From assembly GCF_003194565.2 (NCBI RefSeq), contig NZ_QICH01000001.1, positions 372,001 to 436,000 on the forward strand: 64,000 nucleotides of DNA. The letters run 5' to 3'. A model generated the notes under the pieces. That model worked only from the letters and a program-made list of their open reading frames with translations, was not told where the DNA came from and ran no database searches. Position numbers and translations under genes: made by a program. This document shows, piece by piece, positions 53,250-62,304 of the stretch. How positions within the stretch are numbered: position 1 is the first letter of the stretch; each line of letters opens with the position of its first letter. This stretch comes from Kangiella spongicola. Lineage in GTDB: Bacteria > Pseudomonadota > Gammaproteobacteria > Enterobacterales > Kangiellaceae.

Positions 53250-54491
53250 ATGCAAATATTCCTAGTTGGTGGCGCTGTACGCGATCAATTACTAAACCTT
53301 GAAGTGACCGACCACGACTATGTAGTTGTCGGTGCCACCCCCGAAGAGATGAAGCAACAAGGCTTTAAAGAAGTCGGAAAGGACTTCCCTGTATTTTTGC
53401 ATCCGCGCTCTGGCGAGGAGTACGCCCTAGCTCGAACTGAACGCAAGTCTGGGAATGGCTATAAAGGGTTCGAAGTTGATTTTTCTAAAACAATCACCTT
53501 AGAACAAGATTTAGAACGTCGCGACCTGACCGTCAACGCTATGGCGCAAACTCAAGATGGCGCTATTATTGATCCCTTTGATGGCCAAGATGACTTGAAA
53601 CATAAAGTTTTGCGCCATGTTTCCCCGGCCTTTGCGGAAGATCCTTTAAGAGTCTTGCGCGTAGCACGCTTTGCAGCTCGATTCGCTCATTTAGGATTTA
53701 CTGTTGCACCAGAGACCTTGGCTTTGATGACCGAACTAGTGAACCAGGGCGAACTGGAATTTTTAACGGCGGAGCGAGTGTGGCAAGAAACTAAGAAGGC
53801 TTTAGCCACTCAATCCCCCCATGTCTATTTTGAAGTCTTACGCAGTTGTGGTGGGCTAAAGGTTTTATTCCCTGAAATCAATGTGTTGTGGGGAATCCCC
53901 AATCCAGAAAAGTGGCACCCTGAAATTGACACGGGAATTCATACCATGATGGTGTTGGAGCAAGCTGCGCGGAAGACTGACGATGTGTGCGTACGTTTCG
54001 CGGCGGTGTTGCACGATCTCGGTAAAGGCGTGACCAAAAAAGAATATTGGCCCCAGCACCGCGGACACGAAGAAGCTGGAGTGCCGTTAATTAAAAATTT
54101 ATGTCGCAGAATCAAGGCGCCTAAGGACTATGAAAATCTCGCAGTTCTAGTTTCGCGCTTCCACCTGCACTGCCATAAGATGTTTGAGCTACGGCCAAAG
54201 ACCATTCATAAAGTCTTAAAGTCCATTGGCGCTTATAAAAGAGAGTTCATCCTTGAGCAATTTATTGTTGCCTGTGAAGCGGATTTTAACGGGCGCTTAG
54301 GGCTCGAAGACAAACCTTATAAACACGGCGACTTGCTAAGAGAGTGCTTTAAAGCATCGCACAAGGTAGACGCGCAACCACTCATCGAGCAAGGTTATGA
54401 AGGCGCGAAACTTGGTACTGCAATAGAGCGCGAAAGAATAAAGCGCATTCAATCCACAGTTGAGAACATAAAAAAAGCGGCTGATGAATAA
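53250..54491 (+). CDS. cca: Multifunctional CCA tRNA nucleotidyltransferase
   Basis: Cca adds or repairs the 3' CCA end of tRNAs. The 413-residue protein has the class II nucleotidyltransferase head MQIFLVGGAVRDQLLNLEV with catalytic DHD in TDHDYVVVG, the ERRDLTVNAMA motif and a C-terminal HD phosphohydrolase domain with LHDLGKG near residue 255. The HD domain marks the multifunctional gammaproteobacterial type, which has phosphatase and 2',3'-cyclic phosphodiesterase activity. Its stop codon lies inside the terminator hairpin. Confidence 0.96.
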   Translation: MQIFLVGGAVRDQLLNLEVTDHDYVVVGATPEEMKQQGFKEVGKDFPVFLHPRSGEEYALARTERKSGNGYKGFEVDFSKTITLEQDLERRDLTVNAMAQTQDGAIIDPFDGQDDLKHKVLRHVSPAFAEDPLRVLRVARFAARFAHLGFTVAPETLALMTELVNQGELEFLTAERVWQETKKALATQSPHVYFEVLRSCGGLKVLFPEINVLWGIPNPEKWHPEIDTGIHTMMVLEQAARKTDDVCVRFAAVLHDLGKGVTKKEYWPQHRGHEEAGVPLIKNLCRRIKAPKDYENLAVLVSRFHLHCHKMFELRPKTIHKVLKSIGAYKREFILEQFIVACEADFNGRLGLEDKPYKHGDLLRECFKASHKVDAQPLIEQGYEGAKLGTAIERERIKRIQSTVENIKKAADE

Positions 54492-54501
54492 GCCGCTTTT
54501 T
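54471..54501. terminator. Terminator of cca
   Basis: AAAAAAGCGGCT (54471-54482) pairs with AGCCGCTTTTT (54491-54501). The loop contains the cca stop codon. T-runs exist on both strands, so it can also serve the convergent uppP. Confidence 0.85.
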
Positions 54502-54527
54502 CTGATTCATTTAAATAGAGTAACGAA

Positions 54528-55349
54528 TTAGCTATAAAAAAGCACCAAAAGTCCAATCCCCAAAGCTAAGCGATACCAGACAAAAGGCATAAAGCCTATT
54601 TTCTCAAGCCACTTCAAGAATAAGTGAATACAAGCAAAAGCACTAATCGCCGAAACAACAATACCCAAAATTAAGAAGTTCCAATCAAACTTGGCACCTT
54701 CTTCGACAAGCTGATACCCCTTGAGACCACCTGGAAGTAGAATTGCTGGAATCGATAGAAGGAACGAATATCGAGCGGCTGCGGTTCGAGAAAAACCTAA
54801 CATCGCCGCAGCTGTCATAGTAATACCTGAGCGCGAAGTTCCTGGAATTAACGCCAAAGCTTGCGCTATACCGATGGTCACAACATCACGCAACCTTAAG
54901 TCATACTCACTCTTGAAATCCTGACGTTTCTTTCCGCTATAACGAGTTTCAGCATAACCTAACAGCAAGCCAAAAATAATCGTTGTCGCGGCAATCACAG
55001 GGATCGTGCGTAAATAATTATCGACTATATCAAAAGCTTCTAAAAACAGACCAAACAGACCAACCGGAACCGTACCCCAGATCACAGCCCATGCTAATCG
55101 AGAATTAGGCGTCGAACCTTTACCCGTAATTGAACCAAACCAAGCAACGACCATCTCCGCAATCTCCTTACGAAAATAAAGCATCACCGCCATCAAGGTT
55201 CCCACATGAACCGCCACATCAAAGGCCAAGCCCTGATCCTGCCAACCTAAAATTTTCGACGTCAAAATCAAATGCGCCGAACTCGAAATCGGCAAAAACT
55301 CAGTTAAGCCCTGAATTAATGCTAAAAATACTGCTTGAAGCCAATCCAT
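54528..55349 (-). CDS. uppP: Undecaprenyl-diphosphate phosphatase
   Basis: UppP (BacA) recycles the lipid carrier for cell-wall synthesis and gives bacitracin resistance. The 273-residue membrane protein has eight helices and both family motifs: QGLTEFLPISSSAHLIL near residue 15 and LALIPGTSRSGITMTAA near residue 165. I chose the ATG at 55349 (MDWLQAVFLA), which is the usual start, over a TTG four codons upstream. Confidence 0.95.
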   Translation of the reverse strand: MDWLQAVFLALIQGLTEFLPISSSAHLILTSKILGWQDQGLAFDVAVHVGTLMAVMLYFRKEIAEMVVAWFGSITGKGSTPNSRLAWAVIWGTVPVGLFGLFLEAFDIVDNYLRTIPVIAATTIIFGLLLGYAETRYSGKKRQDFKSEYDLRLRDVVTIGIAQALALIPGTSRSGITMTAAAMLGFSRTAAARYSFLLSIPAILLPGGLKGYQLVEEGAKFDWNFLILGIVVSAISAFACIHLFLKWLEKIGFMPFVWYRLALGIGLLVLFYS

Positions 55350-55433
55350 ACTTATTTCCAATGATTAAATGTAGCCAAAGGTTACGCTCTTACCTCCCCT
55401 AATGTTGAGTTGAGACAAGTGATAGCTATAGCG

Positions 55434-55652
55434 ATTCAAAACAGGAAGTTTTGAATAGTGACATACAGTCCATGGATGGACTGTATGTCGCGGTGCGTAA
55501 AGTAGCTAGACCTTGTCGAAAGTAGTCATGCGATGCATGACCTCAATATCGGGGCATCTTTCTTTTGGTTCCTTTTCTTGGATGAGCAAGAAAAGGAACA
55601 TTAAAACTATAACTCACAAAACATATGTAGGTTTTACTTCGTAAGACCTACA
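55434..55652. repeat. Cluster of five hairpins (REP/MITE-like intergenic element)
   Basis: Five inverted repeats follow one another: ATTCAAAAC/GTTTTGAAT (55434-55456); GACATACAGTCC/GGACTGTATGTC (55460-55489); GTCATGC/GCATGAC (55525-55541); GTTCCTTTTCTTG/CAAGAAAAGGAAC (55568-55599); and TGTAGGTTTTAC/GTAAGACCTACA with one mismatch (55626-55652). All but the last are perfect. The TTTCTTTTGGTTCC...GGAAC segment resembles a hairpin repeat scattered in many gammaproteobacterial genomes; that link is from memory. The last hairpin overlaps the stop of the 85-residue gene. Confidence 0.7.
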
Positions 55653-55891
55653 TAAAACCCATACACCATCACCTCAATAAAAATAATAAACCAAAACCAA
55701 GCCCCAAAGCCGACGGCTTTTAAGGTGAAGGTATTGAGTTTTTTACTTTTCCATACGAGCAATGTTGATAGGCTTGCTGATATTCCGACCGCAATAACTA
55801 ACAACCAATACCAGCTTATTCCTTTGCCGGAAGCGGCTAGTGCTAGTGGTGACATAAATAGTGCAAAACTAGCGAAAATTATTTTTTTCAT
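55634..55891 (-). CDS. Small membrane protein of unknown function
   Basis: An 85-residue protein with a cleavable-looking signal segment (MKKIIFASFALFMSPLALAA), then two membrane helices (about 27-47 and 60-82). No family is recognised. Its ATG overlaps the midA stop by 4 bases (ATGA), indicating translational coupling at the end of the folB-folK-folM-midA run. The final codons are formed by a hairpin arm of the repeat cluster, so the C-terminus may have been altered by the repeat. Confidence 0.6.
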   Translation of the reverse strand: MKKIIFASFALFMSPLALAASGKGISWYWLLVIAVGISASLSTLLVWKSKKLNTFTLKAVGFGAWFWFIIFIEVMVYGFYVGLTK

Positions 55892-57123
55892 ACTGTTTGT
55901 CTTCCGAAGGAGCTAAACCCTGAGAGTGCTCCTGAAAAATCTTTGCTGAGCCCAAGGACTTTAATGTTTTGCCCCATTTCGTTAGGCATCAACAAGGTCT
56001 GCAGCTGCTGTGCTACGGATACGTGGGGCATTGTATCAGAATCTTCTTTTTGCGCCACAAACTGCTCGATACCGCTCAGGGTCAAAAACTGTGCCTGAGA
56101 GGTAAAGCCTAACACCTTTGCTCCTGAGTCTAGCGCTTGTTGCGCTAACTGGGTGAAGTTTACTGAAGCCGTAATATCTTGAAGCCCCAACAGAGTCAAT
56201 GGCATCGAATGTTTTTTCTGACGATAGTAGCACTGCAAGGTGCCCTGTGGTCGATATGGCGAGTAAAGCTCTTCTTCTTCGTAACCATAATCGAGTAATA
56301 GAAGACAACCTTGATTTAGTGTGCTTAATAAAGCACTCAGCCAATCCCCACGAAGATCGTAGGTTTCTGCCAAATAGCCATCAGGCCACTGCTGGCAAAT
56401 TTCCTGATGTTGTTTTTGCCAGCCACGACTAAAGTCGGTTGGCACAAACGTAAGACTAAAGCCTTGGTCACTCGTTTGCACAAACCCTTGAGCCAGTCCT
56501 TGCTCTGTTTGCATCAGTAATTCGAACGGAATAGCATCTACCACTTCATTAGCAAGCATAACGCCATCGAAAGACTGTGGTAAATCTTCTAGCCAAGTTA
56601 CTCTTGAATAAAGGTGTGGCAGCTCTTCTCGTAGCAAGTCTTGTTGACGCTGCTTTAACTCCGCGGACACTTCCAACACAAAGTAGCGGTCTGGCAAACA
56701 CTGTTCAGCCTCGCACTGGCGTAAAATATCGCACATTAAACGACCAGAGCCTGCGCCAAATTCGAGAATATGTTTAGCCGTGTGTTGCCACGCTTGTTGC
56801 ACACTTAGCGCTAACGTTTTGCCAAAGAGCGGTGATATCTCAGGTGCCGTGACAAAGTCACCAGCCTCACCTAGCTTGCGGCTGCCCGCGCTGTAATAAC
56901 CTAGGCCAGGCGCATACAAAGCTTGCTGCATAAACTCTGAAAAGGGAAGTTTGCCGTGGAAGTGAATCTGCTGTGCGATGCGCTGTGCTAACTGATAGCT
57001 CACCTCTATTGCATAGTCATCAGGCCGCGGAACTTCTAGGATCTTGCACTGCTCTGTGAGTAATCGGCAGTAATCCTCAAAGTTTCGACAAAACTGTGGC
57101 AACGATGAACTTTCCAGTTCCAC
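55888..57123 (-). CDS. MidA/NDUFAF7-family SAM-dependent methyltransferase
   Basis: A 411-residue class I methyltransferase of the DUF185 family. NDUFAF7, the mitochondrial member, methylates an arginine in complex I subunit NDUFS2. Family features are FSEFMQQALYAPGLGYY, GDFVTAPEISPLFG and the SAM site ILEFGAGSGRLMCDIL near residue 145, then ANEVVDAIPFE. The bacterial substrate is unknown. The start is a GTG (57121-57123) overlapping the folM stop by one base. Confidence 0.88.
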   Translation of the reverse strand: MELESSSLPQFCRNFEDYCRLLTEQCKILEVPRPDDYAIEVSYQLAQRIAQQIHFHGKLPFSEFMQQALYAPGLGYYSAGSRKLGEAGDFVTAPEISPLFGKTLALSVQQAWQHTAKHILEFGAGSGRLMCDILRQCEAEQCLPDRYFVLEVSAELKQRQQDLLREELPHLYSRVTWLEDLPQSFDGVMLANEVVDAIPFELLMQTEQGLAQGFVQTSDQGFSLTFVPTDFSRGWQKQHQEICQQWPDGYLAETYDLRGDWLSALLSTLNQGCLLLLDYGYEEEELYSPYRPQGTLQCYYRQKKHSMPLTLLGLQDITASVNFTQLAQQALDSGAKVLGFTSQAQFLTLSGIEQFVAQKEDSDTMPHVSVAQQLQTLLMPNEMGQNIKVLGLSKDFSGALSGFSSFGRQTV

Positions 57124-57836
57124 TACGAAAACTCACCGCCATCAATCGGCAAGACAGCACCTGTAATAAATTCTTGGCCGACTAAAAATGTGACAGCTTC
57201 ACCAACCAGTTTCGGCGAACCTGTTCTGCCAAGTGGGATCTTCTCACTCATACGTTCGAAATGATCTTGATCGGCACCCGGCGGTGGCATGATAGCCCCT
57301 AGCGCAACACCATTGACTTGAATGTTCGGCGCCAAATCTAACGCTAACGATTCGGTCAAGTGCCACAAACCTGATTTTGACAGGCGATACACCAGATGGT
57401 CGCCAGCTGGGCGATTAATCCGAGCGTCTAAAACATTGATGATATGACCCGATATAGGCGTGTTAGCGACAAAGGCTTCGGCTAGTAAAAGTGGCGCACG
57501 CAGGTTTAAGCTCATGACCTCATCCCAATCGCCTAGGCCGTCTAGGATTGAGTCATTCTCTGGAAAAATAGCGGCACTGTTGACTAAAATGGTGAGGTCG
57601 TTTTCTTTGCAAACGCGTTCCACTAAAGCTTTGCATTGCTGTGGTTCGGCCAAGTTGGCTTGATAAAGTTTAGCGCTGACGCCAAACTTTTTAATCTCTT
57701 CCGCGGTTTGTACTGCCTCATGCGAAGATCGGTTGTAATGCAAAGCAATATTATAGCCCTGCTCAGCCAAGGCTAAAGCAATCGCCCGCCCCACTCGAAT
57801 GGCACCACCAGTAATTAATGCTGTTCTACGAGTCAT
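57123..57836 (-). CDS. folM: Pteridine reductase / dihydromonapterin reductase-like SDR
   Basis: A 237-residue short-chain dehydrogenase with the NADPH motif TGGAIRVGRAIALALAEQG at residues about 10-28, the HYNRSS segment typical of pteridine reductases, NSAAIFP and an active-site Y-x3-K in YRLSKSG. FolM-like enzymes reduce dihydrofolate or dihydromonapterin. The ATG at 57836 has a GGGAG ribosome site; a TTG nine codons upstream is less likely. It lies between folK and midA, which supports pterin chemistry. Confidence 0.85.
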   Translation of the reverse strand: MTRRTALITGGAIRVGRAIALALAEQGYNIALHYNRSSHEAVQTAEEIKKFGVSAKLYQANLAEPQQCKALVERVCKENDLTILVNSAAIFPENDSILDGLGDWDEVMSLNLRAPLLLAEAFVANTPISGHIINVLDARINRPAGDHLVYRLSKSGLWHLTESLALDLAPNIQVNGVALGAIMPPPGADQDHFERMSEKIPLGRTGSPKLVGEAVTFLVGQEFITGAVLPIDGGEFS

Positions 57837-57850
57837 GACTCCCTCACTCC

Positions 57851-58345
57851 TTAATGTTGCCAATCAAAATCAATTGCCCACAGTGGCTGCTGGTCTTTAT
57901 TGGTGAATGATTGCCACAAAGCCTGATACGCTTCGCCGACGACCGGGTGCTTTAAATCTGGTGCAATCTCAGCCAAAGGCAATAGCACAAAAGCATGGTA
58001 TAACACTTCTCCTCGCGGCAGGCGCACAGGCTTTTCGCACACTAAATCATCATATAATAATAGATCGATATCGAGCGTCCGGTTACTAAACTTAGCTTCG
58101 CCACGAATTCGTCCTGCGGCTTTTTCAATCTGCTTAAAGGCTTGATCGACTTGCGACACCGTCATTTGAGTCTTGGCCGAAGCCACCAGATTCAAAAAAT
58201 TATCGCCGTCAAAACCCACCGCCTCGCTTTCGTAAACCGAAGAAAGTTCTAGGTCAGAGAAATAATAACCGAGTTGCTTCACGCCAAAACGAATCCGATC
58301 CTCAGCGTCTTGATTACTGCCTATACTGATATATATCTTTGGCAT
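57851..58345 (-). CDS. folK: 2-amino-4-hydroxy-6-hydroxymethyldihydropteridine pyrophosphokinase
   Basis: FolK transfers pyrophosphate to the pterin alcohol in folate synthesis. The 164-residue protein shows YISIGSNQDAEDRI at the start, the substrate loop ESEAVGFDG, NLVASAKT, and the signature FSNRTLDIDLLLYDD with the catalytic aspartates. It is 18 bases downstream of folB and 14 bases upstream of the folM ATG, giving a compact folate operon. Confidence 0.95.
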   Translation of the reverse strand: MPKIYISIGSNQDAEDRIRFGVKQLGYYFSDLELSSVYESEAVGFDGDNFLNLVASAKTQMTVSQVDQAFKQIEKAAGRIRGEAKFSNRTLDIDLLLYDDLVCEKPVRLPRGEVLYHAFVLLPLAEIAPDLKHPVVGEAYQALWQSFTNKDQQPLWAIDFDWQH

Positions 58346-58363
58346 AACAATCCTAGTGGGCGT

Positions 58364-58720
58364 CTACCCTTTTGCACCACGCTCAATTAACACGCCTACG
58401 TTTTTAGAACCGCGCACCGCCCCTGGCTTGCTCAGTTTTAATTTTAACCACGGAACATTGAACTCAGTTCGAATGATTTCTGCGATCTTTTCCGCTAACG
58501 TCTCGACCAGCTGAAACTCAGACTCTTCAACAAAACTAATGACTCTTTTAGCGACCGACTTGTAGTCCAGACACTTGTCAATGGTGTCCTCTAACGCTGC
58601 TGGCTGAATATCATGCGCCATCTCTAGGTCGATACTGATGGTTTGGCGAATCTGACGTTCCCAGTCATAAATACCAATCACCGTATCGACTTTTAAATCT
58701 TCAATAAAAACAATATCCAA
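58364..58720 (-). CDS. folB: Dihydroneopterin aldolase
   Basis: FolB cleaves dihydroneopterin to the hydroxymethyl pterin used by FolK. The protein reads DIVFIEDLKVDTVIGIYDWERQ, KCLDYKSVAKRV, VETLAEKIAEII and LKLSKPGAVRGSKNVGVLIERG, very close to the E. coli form. I place the start at the TTG at 58720 (118 aa) because FolB proteins begin MDIVFI; a TTG at 58765 would add 15 Asn/Ser-rich residues. It is divergent from plsY, as in many gammaproteobacteria. Confidence 0.93.
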   Translation of the reverse strand: MDIVFIEDLKVDTVIGIYDWERQIRQTISIDLEMAHDIQPAALEDTIDKCLDYKSVAKRVISFVEESEFQLVETLAEKIAEIIRTEFNVPWLKLKLSKPGAVRGSKNVGVLIERGAKG

Positions 58721-58960
58721 GCGATTTCTCGAACTGTTGTTGTTAGTAGTCTGATAGAATATCAAATTCCAGCCAATTTGTTATCAATCCTCGAATTTTT
58801 TGTATACACTAAAGAAAATTGAGGCCAGACGCCCTGTGGCGCAAAACCATTAATCTTTGCCAATCTGCGAAATGGAGCTAGTCGCAACTATGTGTATCGC
58901 AAGTACAGCCGAAAACATCGCTGTTACCGTCTACGTTAGCCTGAAGCTAGAGGTTAATTG

Positions 58961-59587
58961 ATGGATTGGAGTGTTGTTGGACTATGGATATTGGCTTACT
59001 TAACGGGCTCAATATCCAGCGCAGTTATCGTATGTCGCGTCATGCAACTCCCCGACCCACGTAATTTCGGCTCTAATAACCCAGGCGCTACCAACGTATT
59101 AAGGCTGGGTGGCAAAAAAGCCGCACTATTTACCCTACTCGGTGACATGCTCAAAGCAATCATCCCTATCCTCATAGGTTATGCCCTAGATTTGCATAAT
59201 CGTAACCTAGGCTGGGTTGGCTTTATGGCATTTATTGGACACCTTTACCCGCTGTACTTCAATTTTAAAGGCGGCAAAGGCATGGCCACCTATTTTGGCG
59301 CATTAGTTGCTCTTTCACCGCTTTTGTTGGGGTTCTGTGTGGTCACTTGGGTCGTTACCGCATTTTTTAGCCGATATTCATCTCTTGCATCCCTACTATC
59401 CAGTTTTGCTGTTGCAGCCTTTGGCTTTTACATGGATCATAGGTACTTCTTCCCGCTCTTTGCCATGTTTTTAATTTTGACCTGGCGCCACCGCCAAAAC
59501 ATTAAAAACCTATGGCACGGTACAGAACGGAAAATTACGGATAACAAAAAGCACCCTAAAGAAAAGGCACCTAAGACCAATCCATGA
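58961..59587 (+). CDS. plsY: Glycerol-3-phosphate acyltransferase PlsY
   Basis: PlsY transfers acyl groups from acyl-phosphate to glycerol-3-phosphate, the first step of phospholipid synthesis. The 208-residue membrane protein has five helices and the three family motifs: GSISSAVIVCR, FGSNNPGATNVLRLGGKK and FNFKGGKGMATYFG. The tail after residue 190 is polar and lysine-rich. The stop overlaps the start of the MFS gene (ATGA). Confidence 0.94.
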   Translation: MDWSVVGLWILAYLTGSISSAVIVCRVMQLPDPRNFGSNNPGATNVLRLGGKKAALFTLLGDMLKAIIPILIGYALDLHNRNLGWVGFMAFIGHLYPLYFNFKGGKGMATYFGALVALSPLLLGFCVVTWVVTAFFSRYSSLASLLSSFAVAAFGFYMDHRYFFPLFAMFLILTWRHRQNIKNLWHGTERKITDNKKHPKEKAPKTNP

Positions 59588-60786
59588 GTCAAACTAAAGC
59601 AATAAATCCACTTCGCCTATTGCCGTTATTAGCTTCTATCGTTGCAATTTCACCGCTAGCGATCGACATGTACCTTCCGGCAATGCCAACCATTGCCGAA
59701 GAGCTCAACACGACCCCAACGGCGGTACAGAACTCGCTGAGTATCTACATGGCTGGGTACGCGCTAGGTATGCTAGTGTTCGGTCCGATCGCGGATCGTA
59801 TTGGTCGTCGTCGAGTGGTGATTATTGGTTTACTAGGCTTCGCCTTCTTTTCCGTGGCCCTAGCTTTTGCCCAGTCTATCGAGAGCTTTCTGACCTTACG
59901 CTTTTTCCAAGCGGCTATTAGTAGTGGCGCTACTGTGGTTGTGCCCGGAGTGATCCGAGATATGTACGGACGACACACCGCAAAAGGGCTGTCTTACGTC
60001 AGTATGATCATGATGATCGCGCCTATGATCGCACCGAGTATCGGTAGTTTTATCCTGCACTTTACAGGCTGGAGAAACATTTTCTTGGTGCTCGCGGCCT
60101 ACGCCATCCTGATTCTTGGCTTTGTAATGTGGAAACTGCCGAGCAGTATGCCCAAGAAGAAAAACCGTAAGTGGCTTCGAGAATTTGCCAACAATTACAA
60201 AGCAGTCTTCGCCAACAAATCCGTACGACTCGATCTATTTACCTCGATGTTCGCGACTTTTGCCTTTTTCTGTTACCTAACATCGATCTCTTATCTTTAC
60301 ATCAGCCACTTTGGCGCTGACGAACAAACATTCAGCATCCTGTTCGCGGTTAATGTTATCGGTTTATTTATCAGTAATATCATCAACAGCCGCATCGTCG
60401 AACGCTTCGGTTCACGCAAACTCCTCCGTTTTGGTTCAATCTATGCCTTGTTTACCGGCACCGCTTTCTTCACCGTACTACAACTCGATCTTGGCCTGTA
60501 CGCCACAGCAGCCTCAATTTTCCTACTGCTTGGCTCACTGGCTTTTATCACCACCAATTCAGACGCACTTGTGCTCAATACTTTCGCTGAAAAAAGTGGA
60601 ACCGCGACTGCCGTCATTGGTACTTTGCGTTTTGGCTCAGGCGCTTTAGCTGGCCCACTACTCGCCCTCCTGTTCGACGGCACACCGAGCAACTTTGCGT
60701 GGTTGGTATTAGGGTCTGTTGTGCTAGTATTAGCAATGCAAGTATTGAATAATGTACAAAACATTCCGACTATTAGAGCTAGCTAG
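59584..60786 (+). CDS. Bcr/CflA-family multidrug efflux MFS transporter
   Basis: A 400-residue, 12-helix major-facilitator protein. The Bcr/CflA branch is indicated by LAIDMYLPAMPTIAEELN in helix 1, the motif GPIADRIGRRRV between helices 2 and 3, and VPGVIRDMYG in helix 4. Such proteins export drugs or small metabolites using protons. It is coupled to plsY by a 4-base overlap, which may only reflect compact packing. Confidence 0.9.
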   Translation: MSQTKAINPLRLLPLLASIVAISPLAIDMYLPAMPTIAEELNTTPTAVQNSLSIYMAGYALGMLVFGPIADRIGRRRVVIIGLLGFAFFSVALAFAQSIESFLTLRFFQAAISSGATVVVPGVIRDMYGRHTAKGLSYVSMIMMIAPMIAPSIGSFILHFTGWRNIFLVLAAYAILILGFVMWKLPSSMPKKKNRKWLREFANNYKAVFANKSVRLDLFTSMFATFAFFCYLTSISYLYISHFGADEQTFSILFAVNVIGLFISNIINSRIVERFGSRKLLRFGSIYALFTGTAFFTVLQLDLGLYATAASIFLLLGSLAFITTNSDALVLNTFAEKSGTATAVIGTLRFGSGALAGPLLALLFDGTPSNFAWLVLGSVVLVLAMQVLNNVQNIPTIRAS

Positions 60787-60818
60787 GAAAATACAGGAAG
60801 CTAAATACAATACAACCA

Positions 60819-60925
60819 TAACAGGGGGGCGAATGGAGTGGACGAAGACTGCAGTCCATGGCAAATCGGTACCGCGCTCAAAGTAAGTGCTGGGTTACGC
60901 CACAGCTAAACCAACTTACCTACGA
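60819..60925. repeat. Degenerate intergenic repeat
   Basis: This stretch holds a GACTGCAGTC palindrome, the sequence GCAGTCCATGG (shared in part with the hairpin cluster at 55460-55489), and an imperfect inverted repeat from GTAAGTGCTGGGTT to AACCAACTTAC. The latter resembles the GGGTTACGC...CTAACCCAACCTACG intergenic repeats common in many bacteria. It marks the edge of the AT-rich segment that follows. Confidence 0.45.
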
Positions 60926-60966
60926 CTGCACTTGTCTAGTTTAATTCACCCAGCTCAGTATATTAT

Positions 60967-61770
60967 TTAGTTGTTGTTATTAGATCTCAATGAAGGAACA
61001 TATCTTGATAAATAAATATCAACCTCACCATCTTTCCTATAATGGTAGGTAAAAGGTGCGATCATCACTTTATTATCCACACTAACTGAATTTGCTATAT
61101 CTTTAATGCGCTCATCGGATACCCCTTTTGCTAATGATCGCAGATTCACTTTACAGACACTTTTTTTACAGTTAACTTCATCTAAAGTCAGACTTTTATC
61201 CCCTAATTCAGCAAATTTGCTATAAACTTCTGATGAAATTTCAGACTCTCTTTGAGCAGCCCAGTTATGGTCCCTTACTTCGCTGTTATACGCCTTTCCA
61301 ACAGAGTTGGTTGAAAATGCTGACTTAGCATTGATATTAGTACCATTTTCATCCTGCCAAGAATAGTATGAACGTATATTCCCAATATCATCATTTAACT
61401 TTATTTTGTTGGCAACTTCTAATTCTTTAGAAAGAGCATGATAATCTATATTATCAAGATACTTTTCTAATACTTTTAATTTGGTTTCGGCACCTTCGTA
61501 CTTCCTAATAAGCTGCTCTCTTGAAATAACTTCCTCAGGTTGACTTAAAAAAACGTCGTTATTAATTTCATCAGTACTTTCCTTTTTAACCTCTCCTTTA
61601 ACTATAGCTTTATTTTGAGAGCTAGAAATTATAGGTTCTCGACTAGTTTTTACTTGCTCATTACTATTATTCTTATCACCGTCGAAAAGCTGTCCTTCCC
61701 AAATTCCAACTACAATTATTGACAATAAAACAGTAACCGCAAATAAGGTTACGACTAATATTCTTCTCAT
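60967..61770 (-). CDS. Membrane-anchored protein of unknown function
   Basis: A 267-residue protein with one N-terminal membrane anchor or signal segment (about 4-25), then a polar Asn/Lys/Ser-rich stretch and a folded C-terminal part (about 160-265) with a cysteine pair in VNCKKSVCKVNLRSL. The CKKSVCKV style recalls small disulfide-stapled periplasmic domains. The coding sequence is clearly more AT-rich than its neighbours, which suggests recent gain. It follows a small secreted-protein gene by 61 bases on the same strand. No family is recognised. Confidence 0.65.
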   Translation of the reverse strand: MRRILVVTLFAVTVLLSIIVVGIWEGQLFDGDKNNSNEQVKTSREPIISSSQNKAIVKGEVKKESTDEINNDVFLSQPEEVISREQLIRKYEGAETKLKVLEKYLDNIDYHALSKELEVANKIKLNDDIGNIRSYYSWQDENGTNINAKSAFSTNSVGKAYNSEVRDHNWAAQRESEISSEVYSKFAELGDKSLTLDEVNCKKSVCKVNLRSLAKGVSDERIKDIANSVSVDNKVMIAPFTYHYRKDGEVDIYLSRYVPSLRSNNNN

Positions 61771-61831
61771 TTAATGCTCCTATCTTTCACTCCGAACCAA
61801 GATTGCGGCTACCATTACATTACGTTAATTT

Positions 61832-62104
61832 TTACGGTGCTTCTGGCTTATCTGAGTCCTCATTTGGCCCATCTCCATTTTCCACCTCCTCAATTGTAGG
61901 CTTACGTGTACTTATACACTCACCACCTGGCCCGTCACACACCAATCTAGGAACACCAAAAAACCAAGAGATAGGGTCATCATTTTCTACAACACACCCA
62001 TTGGTACAATAAACAATACCACCATCTATCGTAATTGATCCCCAGGAAGGCATTGAAATTGCCATCATAAACACTATAACTATAAAGCTTTTTTTAAAAT
62101 CCAT
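61832..62104 (-). CDS. Small secreted cysteine-containing protein
   Basis: A 90-residue product with a signal peptide (1-22, ending SWGS) and a mature part with four cysteines in VYCTNGCVV, LVCDGPGGECIS, then an acidic Pro/Glu/Asp tail. No family is recognised. The gene lies upstream of the 267-residue membrane-anchored protein in the same AT-rich segment, and both are exported. Function is unknown. Confidence 0.6.
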   Translation of the reverse strand: MDFKKSFIVIVFMMAISMPSWGSITIDGGIVYCTNGCVVENDDPISWFFGVPRLVCDGPGGECISTRKPTIEEVENGDGPNEDSDKPEAP

Positions 62105-62288
62105 TATTTCTCCTTAATAATTTATATAATTAACCTTTTAACCCTGAAGCCACTCCAACAGTGCAGGGTATAGCAACCTTACAGTAATCTTAAAATAAAT
62201 AAAGAAAATTTTGAGATTTTTTTTTAAATTCTCATGATGGGTTTTTATAGCTAGTTTAAACCGGCTCCGTTAACTAAAGCTAATCAAC

Positions 62289-62304
62289 CTTTAAAATTTT
62301 AAAG
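62289..62304. repeat. 16-base AT palindrome after tsaD
   Basis: CTTTAAAATTTTAAAG is a perfect palindrome 15 bases beyond the tsaD stop codon. The surrounding 62105-62318 region is very AT-rich and holds no other feature I can support. Confidence 0.4.
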
